Assembly (NCBI GenBank): GCA_023259575.1
Contig: JALRHN010000067.1
Location: forward strand, 1 to 10,808
DNA from: Candidatus Kapaibacterium sp.
GTDB taxonomy: Bacteria; Bacteroidota; Ignavibacteria; Kapaibacteriales; UBA961
DNA length: 10,808 nt
Reading direction: 5' to 3'
Positions 1 through 7,292 of the stretch are shown here, piece by piece (position 1 is the stretch's first letter; each line of letters opens with the position of its first letter). Made by a program: the position numbers and the translations under genes. The notes beneath the pieces were generated by a model. The model had not been told where the DNA came from. It worked only from the letters and a program-made list of their open reading frames with translations, and ran no database searches.

Positions 1-1523
1 CTTCTTGGAAGGGCAAGATTACTGTAATTTTATTTTCTTTATTAAGTCTTTTAGCCTCATTTGCTTTAGTACCATTGGGATATGTAGGATTTGAATTTAT
101 TACCCAATCAGATAGAGGTGAGTTTGCCATTACAATTGAAATGCCTGCAGGATATTCTGTAGATGAAACAAATTTCACAGCTTTATATGTAGAGCAATTA
201 TTACATGATTTTCCAGAAACTGAAAGAGTGTTTTCTTCAGTTGGTGTATCCAATGAAGGATTTATTGGTCAAACCTCTACAAATGCTGCAGAGTTTAATG
301 TTACATTAAAACCAAAGTCTCAAAGAAATAAAACGACAGATCAGATTGGTATGCTGATGAAGCAGAAAATTCAATCAATCCCTGGAATAAAAGTAAGAGT
401 AAACCCGATTGGAATCTTTGGGACAGCAAATCAATCTCCAATTCAAATTGTAGTGAATGGTACTAATTTTCAAGATGTTTTTACAGCAGCTTCTATACTT
501 TCTGGACATCTTAAAAATACAAAAGGTGCGCAAGATGTTCGTTTAAGTGTTGATGATGGAAAACCAGAATCAAGAATTCAATTAGATAGAGAAAAAATGG
601 CTGCATTTGGATTGTCTGTAGCAGAAATAGGAAACTCTTTAAAAATTGCAATTAGTGGAGATGATGATTCTAAGTATAGAGAAGCAAATACTGAGTATAC
701 AATGCGAATCGCATTAGATGAATTTGATAGATCGCAAACTGAGCAATTAAAACGATTGCCTTTTGTTAATGCGAGAGGACAACAAATAGAATTACAACAA
801 TTTGCAGATATTGTGCTTTCAAGTGGGCCAACAAAGTTGCAAAGAGAAAATAGAAATACTGCAATTACAGTATTCTCTCAAGTTGTAGGGCGCCCATCTG
901 GTAATATTGTATCTGATGTACAAAAGTTAATGGAAGCAGAACAACTGCCTGAAGGAGTTACGATTTCTTATTTAGGTGATCAAAAAAATATGAAAGAGTC
1001 ATTTATAAGCTTAGGTTTAGCTTTAGGAGCAGCTATTCTTTTTGTATACCTTATCATGGTTGCATTATATGATTCATATTTATATCCATTTGTTGTATTG
1101 TTCTCTATTCCTGTAGCATTTACCGGAGCATTATTGTCAATGGCTTTAAATATGAAAGCACTTGGAATCTTCCCAATACTAGGTATAATCATGTTGATTG
1201 GGCTAGTAGCAAAAAATGCAATTTTATTAGTTGATAGGGCAAATCAAATGCGTTTAGAGGGAGAATCTATCATAGATTCTTTATTAGATTCTGGTAAGGT
1301 ACGTTTACGTCCTATTATGATGACAACAATTGCAATGATTCTGGGAATGCTTCCAATTGCTTTGTCTCATAGCTCTGGTGCAGAATGGAAAACAGGTTTA
1401 TCTTGGGCTCTTATTGGTGGATTATCGAGTTCATTACTGTTGACACTGGTGCTTGTTCCTGTGATCTATCAAATAGCAGAGGAACTTAAACAAAAATTTA
1501 CGAAGTCTACAAAAAGAATATAG
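1..1523 (+). CDS. RND-family efflux pump inner-membrane subunit, C-terminal half (5' end outside window)
   Basis: The reading frame is open from the left edge (codons start at base 3), so the gene begins upstream; the TTG at 75 is internal. About 506 residues are visible, matching the second half of an AcrB/MexB-type proton-driven pump (full length about 1,000-1,050). The first visible segment is hydrophobic and corresponds to TM7. It is followed by the second periplasmic loop opening 'QSDRGEFAITIEMPAG', which matches the family's 'D-G-F-x-LPAG' signature, and then by five helices at about bases 1010-1490. The motif 'GLVAKNAILLVDRA' contains the lysine equivalent to AcrB K940 of the proton relay; the TM4 aspartates lie in the missing half. 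Family knowledge: such proteins export drugs, lipids or metals with a periplasmic adaptor and outer-membrane channel, probably encoded upstream. The substrate cannot be inferred. A strong terminator follows 33 bases after the stop. Confidence 0.95.
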   Translation, partial: SWKGKITVILFSLLSLLASFALVPLGYVGFEFITQSDRGEFAITIEMPAGYSVDETNFTALYVEQLLHDFPETERVFSSVGVSNEGFIGQTSTNAAEFNVTLKPKSQRNKTTDQIGMLMKQKIQSIPGIKVRVNPIGIFGTANQSPIQIVVNGTNFQDVFTAASILSGHLKNTKGAQDVRLSVDDGKPESRIQLDREKMAAFGLSVAEIGNSLKIAISGDDDSKYREANTEYTMRIALDEFDRSQTEQLKRLPFVNARGQQIELQQFADIVLSSGPTKLQRENRNTAITVFSQVVGRPSGNIVSDVQKLMEAEQLPEGVTISYLGDQKNMKESFISLGLALGAAILFVYLIMVALYDSYLYPFVVLFSIPVAFTGALLSMALNMKALGIFPILGIIMLIGLVAKNAILLVDRANQMRLEGESIIDSLLDSGKVRLRPIMMTTIAMILGMLPIALSHSSGAEWKTGLSWALIGGLSSSLLLTLVLVPVIYQIAEELKQKFTKSTKRI

Positions 1524-1556
1524 AATGCGTTAAATAGTAAAGTTAATCGTTATATA

Positions 1557-1601
1557 CCCGAAATTAATTAGTCTCATGATATTAGTTTCGGGTTTTATTT
1601 T
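1557..1601 (+). terminator. Intrinsic terminator after the RND pump gene
   Basis: Bases 1557-1568 (cccgaaattaat) pair with 1581-1592 (attagtttcggg) to give a 12-bp stem with one G-U wobble and a 12-base loop. The run ttttatttt (1593-1601) follows at once. The GC-rich base of the stem next to the T tract is the classic Rho-independent form. It ends the pump transcript, yet it lies only 11 bases ahead of the next start codon. Confidence 0.9.
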
Positions 1602-1612
1602 AGGTTGCAATT

Positions 1613-2074
1613 ATGTTTATTCATCTAAAAGATATAGCAATTATTCTGGGTGGTTTCATTGCAGTGTTTACTTTCGTTAATGGGCTTTTAGAGTATAAAA
1701 GGCAAGGAGCACAAAGAAGATTTGAACATTTTATAACATTAAGAAGACGCTTAAAAGAAAACGAAGCTTTTAAAGAAATATGTGCTTTTTTAACTGATAA
1801 TAATCCATTATTAGCTGAATATGATTCTCAATCAAAAAGGGATTTTTTAGGCTTAATGGAAGAAGTTGCCATGCTTGCAAATTCAGGATTAATTAGAAAA
1901 GAAGTTGCCCACTATATGTTTGGTTCTTATGCTATTATGTGCGAAGATTCATCTTATTTTTGGCAAAATGTTGATAGATCAGATATGTATTGGACATTAT
2001 TTCATGATTTTGCTAAGAATATGAAAAATGAACATCTTACTTTTACATTCAAAGCAAATACATTACGGTATTAA
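1613..2074 (+). CDS. Small membrane-anchored protein of unknown function (DUF4760-like appearance)
   Basis: I do not recognise this 153-residue protein with certainty. Residues about 6-25 form one hydrophobic helix, followed by a basic stretch ('YKRQGAQRRFEHFITLRRRL') that would keep the rest in the cytoplasm by the positive-inside rule. The remainder is predicted largely helical, with the segment 'FLGLMEEVAMLANSGLIRKE' followed by 'HYMFGSYAIM'. That layout (one N-terminal helix, a basic linker, then 'fleelg.l...glid.....fg') resembles DUF4760-type proteins, but this is memory of a pattern, not a search. The ATG start is supported because the membrane helix begins right after it and the next in-frame Met is near residue 80. 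There is no convincing Shine-Dalgarno sequence. The gene stands alone between a terminator and a two-gene envelope run. Confidence 0.75.
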   Translation: MFIHLKDIAIILGGFIAVFTFVNGLLEYKRQGAQRRFEHFITLRRRLKENEAFKEICAFLTDNNPLLAEYDSQSKRDFLGLMEEVAMLANSGLIRKEVAHYMFGSYAIMCEDSSYFWQNVDRSDMYWTLFHDFAKNMKNEHLTFTFKANTLRY

Positions 2075-2126
2075 TAATTGTAGAGTTCATTTGTTAAGAT
2101 AGATTAATACATAATTAGATACTTTC

Positions 2127-3161
2127 ATGTTGTTAAAAAAATATACATTATTCAACTTTATATTGTGCATTGTTCTTGTGATAGTATGCACTTCCAATGC
2201 ATTTAGCATAAAAACCATCGCTTTTAACAAAGTTGTCATTCAATCAATTATCGATACATCTGTTTTTTATAAAAATAAGCAGCTATTTGGTATTGATAGC
2301 GGTATTATTATTTACAATGTTCAACTTAAAAAGGGTATGTCCTCTTCATTTGCTTGTATTGGATTTGCCCGAATACAAGATTCTCTTCAGCTAAATATTA
2401 GATGTAATCCAACAGTTCAAGGAATTCTAATTGATACATTATTCATTGAAAGTAATATTGGAACTATACCTTTAGTACTAACTTGTAAAGCTTTCTGTTC
2501 ATCAGCATTGAATTCCACATTGCGGCTAGATAAAGATACATTGAAATGTACTACAAATGATACTGTATTGATTCCATTAACACTTCCACAATTGAACGCA
2601 TCTGATATTGTTTCTTTTAGTGGATCTATGAGATATAATCCTACGATCTTAAAGCCTTTGTTTGGAGATATTTTAGTTTCACATGATTCAAATGAACCAC
2701 CTTCTTATCAAGTACATTTTACTATTCCCGTACTAAACAGAGATTCTATAGTATTGTTTCGTTTTATAACTTCATGGGGAAATGAAGATATTTCATCTAT
2801 AATATTATCTGAATTAAAGATTGATTCTTGTAATTATGAATCAAATATAGAATCAATACCTTTACAGATAAAAGTATGCAAAGCTAATGGAACAAGATTA
2901 TTTTTTACAGGTACTTCCACATCTTTAGCAATATCATATGATAATATCTCTCCAATATTAAACATAGTTCCTGGTGAAACAGGTACATACACATATTCGG
3001 TGTTTTCATTACAAGGAAAGCTAGTTTTGTCGAATACTATGCATATGAAAAAGTTAGAAAATATATCTATTCCAATGCAGAATATGATGCATAACTCATT
3101 GTATTGTATTGTATTACAATGTCCTAGTTATGAAACAAAAATGTGTTCATTTCTATGGTAG
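2127..3161 (+). CDS. Secreted Ig-like/cohesin-like protein with a weak type-IX-secretion C-terminal domain
   Basis: This 344-residue protein starts with a clear signal peptide (two lysines, then about 15 hydrophobic residues, ending near 'SNAFS'). Residues about 30-125 look like a HYDIN/ASH-type Ig fold, ending in 'DTLFIESNIGTIPLVLTCKA', which fits the 'dTLxIxSnxGxxxvpLxGxa' pattern. Residues about 135-245 resemble a cohesin-like beta domain ('DTVLIPLTLPQ', then 'GSMRYNPTILKP'). The last 65 residues ('YSVFSLQGKLVLS' then 'SLYCIVLQ') resemble a T9SS type A sorting domain ('v-Y-d-l-x-G-k-v', then 'G-x-Y-x-v-x-l'), but the usual 'PNP' and 'G-Y' are lost. Inference: a surface or outer-membrane-associated protein. 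Its stop lies 14 bases ahead of the preferred start of the PD40/OmpA gene, so the two are probably co-transcribed and may work together. The domain calls are made by eye. Confidence 0.65.
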   Translation: MLLKKYTLFNFILCIVLVIVCTSNAFSIKTIAFNKVVIQSIIDTSVFYKNKQLFGIDSGIIIYNVQLKKGMSSSFACIGFARIQDSLQLNIRCNPTVQGILIDTLFIESNIGTIPLVLTCKAFCSSALNSTLRLDKDTLKCTTNDTVLIPLTLPQLNASDIVSFSGSMRYNPTILKPLFGDILVSHDSNEPPSYQVHFTIPVLNRDSIVLFRFITSWGNEDISSIILSELKIDSCNYESNIESIPLQIKVCKANGTRLFFTGTSTSLAISYDNISPILNIVPGETGTYTYSVFSLQGKLVLSNTMHMKKLENISIPMQNMMHNSLYCIVLQCPSYETKMCSFLW

Positions 3162-3175
3162 TTAATTATACATAT

Positions 3176-5749
3176 ATGATAATCAAACCATTGATTGTAG
3201 TTCTAAGTATTCTAGTTTTCAGTACAACTTACTTAGTAGCGCAACAAGAGCAAGACTTAAGCGTGCTTCATATAGCCCGTTATAATGGTAGAATTGGCCA
3301 AGCATATTGTATAGATAGTGTATTCCCATATCAATTTGTGGAAACTAATAAGACCAAAGGATATCATATATCACAGATAACTGCCGGAAATAAAGGCATA
3401 TGCGTTTTAATGAACTATGGAAACCTCCCTCAAGATCTGCTTTTGTCTGATACATTGTCGGTTAAAGATATAGAAGAAAACTGGTCATCTGGCTTTAGAA
3501 TCAGTTCATTAGCCTATGCAAATGGTAAGTGGTATTGCGTGATGTCATTAGATAATGGGATAATCGACCAAAATATGATTATCACCAAACAATTTCCTAG
3601 GAATCTTATAGATTCTTTATGGAATAATGGCTTACGATTATCCCAGATTGCATATGGAAATGGCACTTGGGTTATAATAATGAATAGACAAATGATTACT
3701 TCGGGTCAATCATATTCTATATCAGACACTGTTCCAATAATGTATAATTCACAAAAACAATCTAATTGGATTTGGCCTGCATCAGTATTTGATATAGGTA
3801 ATTCTTTCATAACAATTAAAAATGGATATACTCATTCATATGATCATAGAATTTTGAAACCTGTTGGAAACATACGAGATACAATACAATACTTATGGGA
3901 ACAAGGTTATACCATCATAAATATGTGTATGGAAAGGTCTTCATCTGAATTTTTAGTTTCCAGGCAAAACTTTAGGGATAGTTTATTTGAGTCAATTGAT
4001 CTGGTTTCTATTCCAAAAAATACTCTAGAAATACAGAAGCTTGATAGATTTATTAAAAGAACAGCACCAAGTGATGGAGCATTGTTAGCAATACAAAAAA
4101 TAGCTGCTCATTTTATTATTAATAATGATTGGCAAAAAGCTGCTGAAGTATATCGTAACTATATACCAATCATGAAAGGCTTTGAATCGACAATAAAGAA
4201 GAGTATTGGATTGCTTACAGATAAAGAAGATTCTATACAAGTAATCAATCTTGGAAAGACAATAAATACAACAGGTGCAGAATGGGATCCAATTCCAACG
4301 CCAGATGGAAAATACTTATTTATGTCTGTTAGAGATAGAATTGGTGGGGAAGGCAGGCAAGATGTATTTTATGCTCAACAATCAAAAGATACTCATTCAA
4401 TTGAACAATGGGAGACTCCAATAAGTGTAGGGCCAGGAGTAAATAGCAGAAATGGAGAAGAAACGGTTGATAATGTTTCTGCAGATGGAAATACACTGTT
4501 ATTATCAGGAACTTTTCCAGGTTCATATGGTCGATTTGATATTTATACAGCCGAAAGGACAGAAAATGGATGGGATAATTTACGTCAATTACCAAGACCC
4601 ATAAATTCTGAATATCATGATGAAAGCGGATGTTTAACTTCTGATGGGAAAGCACTTCTTTTTTCTTCTGATAGGCCAGGTGCGACAGGGAATGTTTTTG
4701 CACCAATGAATAGCAGATATCATGGTGGTGGTAATGGAAATATGGATATCTATATTTGTATAAAATCTGATACTGGTTGGACAAATCCAATTAATCTAGG
4801 AACAACAATTAATACTCCATTTTCAGAACGATCTTTGTTTTTGCATCCAGATGGAAAAACATTGTATTTCAGTTCAGATGGACATTATGGCATAGGCGGA
4901 TTAGATGTGTTTAAATCTACTAGATTATATGATACATCGTGGACACAATGGAGTGAGCCTATTAATTTAGGTAGAAATATAAATACTGTTCAAGATGATT
5001 TTAGTTATAAAATTACTGTTGGTGGTGATACTGCTTATTTTGCTGCACAAAATCGAATTGATGGAATTGGGGATTGGGATATATATAAAGTTGTATTACC
5101 CAAACATATTCGGCCACAACCAGTTATTACGATAAAAGGATTCGTTATCGATAAAACTGGAAAACCTGTAAAAGCTACAATTGTATGGGAAGATTTAAAA
5201 GATGGGAAGACTATTGGCTCAGCACAATCAAATCCAATTGATGGAAGTTATATTGTTGTATTACCTTTGGGAAAAAACTATGGCTATTATGCCAAAGCAG
5301 ATGGATATTTTCCTGTGTCAGCTAATATTGATGCCAGAAAGGAATTGAAAGGGAATTCTAAGCAAAAAAATATTATCATGTATCCAATGGTAGATACACA
5401 AAATCAAGAAATTACACTTCAACTAACTAATGTCTTTTTTGATTATGGAAAAGATAATCTTCAATCTTCATCATTTCCAGAACTAAACAGATTAAGTGAC
5501 ATTCTATTACAAAAGCGATATCACCTCATTACAATAAGTGGTCATACAGATGATATTGGATCCGATACATATAATCTCACTTTGTCGCTGAATAGGGCAA
5601 AACGAGTAAAGCAATACTTAGTAAAAAAAGGCATACAGTCTAACTCGATAGAAATCAAAGGATATGGCAAATCTATGCCAAAAGTAATTGGTGATACAGA
5701 AGAAGCTAGAATGGAAAACCGAAGAGTAGAAATTAGTATAAAACAATAG
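3176..5749 (+). CDS. PorE-like outer-membrane protein: DUF7477-like repeats, PD40 beta-propeller, CRD domain, OmpA C-terminal domain
   Basis: From ATG 3176 the protein has 857 residues and begins with a clean signal peptide ('IIKPLIVVLSILVFSTTYLVAQQ'). Longer starts (GTG 3143, ATG 3155) would place polar residues before it. Residues about 60-265 hold three clear and one weak copy of a repeat of the form W-x-x-G-[FYL]-x-[IL]-S-x-x-A-x-x-N-G-x-W-x-x-x-M, resembling DUF7477. A short helical, TPR-like stretch follows (about 300-345). Residues about 355-640 form five PD40/WD40-like blades ('PDGKYLFMS', 'ADGNTLLLSG', 'SDGKALLFSS', 'PDGKTLYFSS', 'GGDTAYFAA'), most joined by 'INLGxxINT'. A carboxypeptidase-regulatory-like beta domain lies at about 650-740. 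The C-terminal OmpA domain keeps the peptidoglycan-binding Asp and Arg ('HTDDIGSDTYNLTLSLNRA', 'RMENRRVEI'). Propeller-CRD-OmpA is the order known for the T9SS component PorE. The exact role is inference. Confidence 0.85.
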   Translation: MIIKPLIVVLSILVFSTTYLVAQQEQDLSVLHIARYNGRIGQAYCIDSVFPYQFVETNKTKGYHISQITAGNKGICVLMNYGNLPQDLLLSDTLSVKDIEENWSSGFRISSLAYANGKWYCVMSLDNGIIDQNMIITKQFPRNLIDSLWNNGLRLSQIAYGNGTWVIIMNRQMITSGQSYSISDTVPIMYNSQKQSNWIWPASVFDIGNSFITIKNGYTHSYDHRILKPVGNIRDTIQYLWEQGYTIINMCMERSSSEFLVSRQNFRDSLFESIDLVSIPKNTLEIQKLDRFIKRTAPSDGALLAIQKIAAHFIINNDWQKAAEVYRNYIPIMKGFESTIKKSIGLLTDKEDSIQVINLGKTINTTGAEWDPIPTPDGKYLFMSVRDRIGGEGRQDVFYAQQSKDTHSIEQWETPISVGPGVNSRNGEETVDNVSADGNTLLLSGTFPGSYGRFDIYTAERTENGWDNLRQLPRPINSEYHDESGCLTSDGKALLFSSDRPGATGNVFAPMNSRYHGGGNGNMDIYICIKSDTGWTNPINLGTTINTPFSERSLFLHPDGKTLYFSSDGHYGIGGLDVFKSTRLYDTSWTQWSEPINLGRNINTVQDDFSYKITVGGDTAYFAAQNRIDGIGDWDIYKVVLPKHIRPQPVITIKGFVIDKTGKPVKATIVWEDLKDGKTIGSAQSNPIDGSYIVVLPLGKNYGYYAKADGYFPVSANIDARKELKGNSKQKNIIMYPMVDTQNQEITLQLTNVFFDYGKDNLQSSSFPELNRLSDILLQKRYHLITISGHTDDIGSDTYNLTLSLNRAKRVKQYLVKKGIQSNSIEIKGYGKSMPKVIGDTEEARMENRRVEISIKQ

Positions 5750-5767
5750 CATAAACATATAACTCAG

Positions 5768-5775
5768 TATCTTTG
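5768..5775 (+). promoter_or_regulatory. Possible Bacteroidota-type -7 element ahead of tgt
   Basis: TATCTTTG matches the Bacteroidota housekeeping -7 consensus TAnnTTTG exactly and lies 35 bases before the preferred tgt start. I see no matching -33 TTTG about 20 bases upstream. Six fixed bases occur often by chance in AT-rich DNA, so this is only suggestive. Confidence 0.3.
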
Positions 5776-5789
5776 TATTATTAATAATA
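5776..5789. repeat. Perfect 14-bp AT-only palindrome
   Basis: tattattaataata is identical to its reverse complement and starts directly after the possible -7 element, where it would cover the transcription start. It could be a repressor site or the remains of a weak terminator, but no T tract follows and the sequence is all A/T, so chance is a good explanation. Confidence 0.3.
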
Positions 5790-5810
5790 TGATTGAATAA
5801 GCAAAGACAT

Positions 5811-6932
5811 ATGAGTTTTTTTTCTTTAGTACATTCTGATAGTGAATCTCAAGCTAGAGCTGGTATCATTACAACAGATCATGGTATCATCGAAACACCA
5901 ATCTTTATGCCAGTTGGAACAGTAGGTTCCGTTAAAGCAATCGAACAAAGAGAATTATCAGAAATTGGTGCTCAAATAATCCTTGGTAATACGTATCATC
6001 TTTATCTAAGACCAGGCGAAGACGTTTTATCCTATTTTGGTGGACATCATAGATTTATGAGCTGGGATAAACCTATTCTTACCGATAGTGGAGGATATCA
6101 AGTATTTTCATTAAAGGAATTAAGAAAAATTACAGAAGAAGGCGTCCAGTTCCGCTCACATATAGACGGTTCTAAACATTTTTTTTCTCCAGAAAGAGTA
6201 ATAGAGATTCAGCGCTGCATTGGATCTGATATCATGATGGTACTTGATGAATGTACCGAATTTCCGGTTAGCCATAAAGAAGCAAAAACCTCTATGGACT
6301 TAACTCTGCGATGGGCTACACGAAATAAAAATGCATTTGATAATTCTCATCCTAGATATAATCACAATCAATTCCTTTTTGGTATAGGCCAAGGAAGTAC
6401 ATATAAAGATTTACGTCGAGAATGCATGGAATCATTGATCGATATGAATTTTGACGGATATGCCATTGGTGGATTAGCTGTTGGTGAACCTTCTTTTGAT
6501 ATGTATGATATTATACAACATTCTACTGGAATCATGCCAGCAGATAAACCTAGATATTTAATGGGCGTAGGTACTCCAGAAAATATCTTAACTGCTATAG
6601 AAATGGGTATTGATATGTTTGATTGTGTAATGCCTACTAGAAATGCTAGAAATGGAACTATATTTACAACAAGAGGTAGAATGAATATTAAAAACCTTAA
6701 GAATAAGTTTAATGATGAGTGCATAGATCCAGGTTTAGATTTGTATGCTTCGCAAAATTATTCTTTAGGTTATTTAAGACATCTCTTTACAGTAGGTGAA
6801 TTGCTTGGCCTTCAACTAGCTACAATGCAAAATTTAGGCTTTTATCTATGGCTTGTAAGAACCGCTAGAGAGAAAATACTTTCAAATACATATCGTCAAT
6901 GGAAACATTCAATTTTAGATATAATTAAATAA
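5811..6932 (+). CDS. tgt: Queuine tRNA-ribosyltransferase (tRNA-guanine transglycosylase), zinc-site-less form
   Basis: TGT exchanges the guanine at position 34 of GUN-anticodon tRNAs for preQ1 in the queuosine pathway, in the cytoplasm. The 373-residue frame from ATG 5811 matches the family end to end: 'ETPIFMPVGTVGSVKAI', 'ILGNTYHLYLRPG', 'LTDSGGYQVFSL' with catalytic D92, 'GIGQGSTY', 'AIGGLAVGEP', 'YLMGVGTP' and 'DMFDCVMPTRNARNG' with nucleophile D271. The TTG at 5793 would add six residues absent from the family. The zinc site is lost: the CxCxxC cysteines are L309, L311 and S314, and the later histidine is Q340, all at exact family spacing. I recall that Bacteroidota TGTs also lack these cysteines, so this is probably an active lineage variant and not a decayed gene. 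The family partner yajC follows after 27 bases. Confidence 0.96.
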   Translation: MSFFSLVHSDSESQARAGIITTDHGIIETPIFMPVGTVGSVKAIEQRELSEIGAQIILGNTYHLYLRPGEDVLSYFGGHHRFMSWDKPILTDSGGYQVFSLKELRKITEEGVQFRSHIDGSKHFFSPERVIEIQRCIGSDIMMVLDECTEFPVSHKEAKTSMDLTLRWATRNKNAFDNSHPRYNHNQFLFGIGQGSTYKDLRRECMESLIDMNFDGYAIGGLAVGEPSFDMYDIIQHSTGIMPADKPRYLMGVGTPENILTAIEMGIDMFDCVMPTRNARNGTIFTTRGRMNIKNLKNKFNDECIDPGLDLYASQNYSLGYLRHLFTVGELLGLQLATMQNLGFYLWLVRTAREKILSNTYRQWKHSILDIIK

Positions 6933-6959
6933 TCTATTTCATTTTACAGAGAGAATATA

Positions 6960-7289
6960 ATGCCTTTTTTTCCTATTGAAGCCTTAGCTCAAGGTGCTCA
7001 AGCTGCACCAGCTGGAGATCCATTATCACAATTATTACCAACTTTATTGCCTATGATAGCAATATTTGGTGTATTCTATTTCCTTATGATTCGCCCACAA
7101 CAAAAACGTCAAAGAGAACATATGGAAATGCTTAAAAAAATTAAAAAAGGCGATAAAGTTATTACTTCTGCTGGAATTCATGGAACGGTTTCTGATGTTA
7201 GTGATGAAGAATCAACTGTTGCTATTAAAGTAGCAGACAATACAACAATTCGTTTCGATAAAAATGTAATAACTGTAGTGCAGCAATAA
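6960..7289 (+). CDS. yajC: Preprotein translocase subunit YajC
   Basis: This 109-residue protein is the small Sec accessory subunit that associates with SecDF-SecYEG in the inner membrane. An Ala/Gln/Pro-rich N-terminus is followed by one membrane helix at residues about 25-44. The family hallmark 'FYFLMIRPQQKRQREH' comes directly after it, then a soluble beta domain ('KKGDKVITSAGIHGTVSDV') typical of YajC. The length is normal for the family. Purine-rich 'agagagaat' before the ATG is a plausible ribosome-binding site. The tgt-yajC order is widely conserved in bacteria, but here secD and secF do not follow; ribBA begins three bases after the stop, so the two are almost certainly in one transcript. 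Confidence 0.96.
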   Translation: MPFFPIEALAQGAQAAPAGDPLSQLLPTLLPMIAIFGVFYFLMIRPQQKRQREHMEMLKKIKKGDKVITSAGIHGTVSDVSDEESTVAIKVADNTTIRFDKNVITVVQQ

Positions 7290-7292
7290 TTC

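Noticed and set aside
980..1192. Antisense open frame within the RND gene
   Set aside because: It is the shadow of a strongly conserved membrane region on the other strand, with no start context and no recognisable product.
3098..3120. Tandem 'tattg' pentamers flanked by attgta/tacaat inverted repeats
   Set aside because: It lies inside a coding frame with a plausible protein reading; three imperfect copies in AT-rich DNA are easily chance.
3143..3175. GTG/ATG starts upstream of 3176 for the PD40/OmpA protein
   Set aside because: They overlap the previous gene and place a polar stretch ahead of a clean signal peptide that begins at ATG 3176.
4329..4790. 153-codon antisense open frame rich in His, Tyr and Leu
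   Set aside because: It lies opposite the PD40 blades; its odd composition follows from complementing Asp/Gly/Ser-rich codons. No family resemblance.
5793..5810. TTG start giving a six-residue longer TGT
   Set aside because: The family starts at the equivalent of ATG 5811; the extra residues are polar and unconserved.
6368..6724. 118-codon antisense open frame
   Set aside because: Fully inside tgt, whose protein is conserved end to end; low-complexity hydrophobic shadow.
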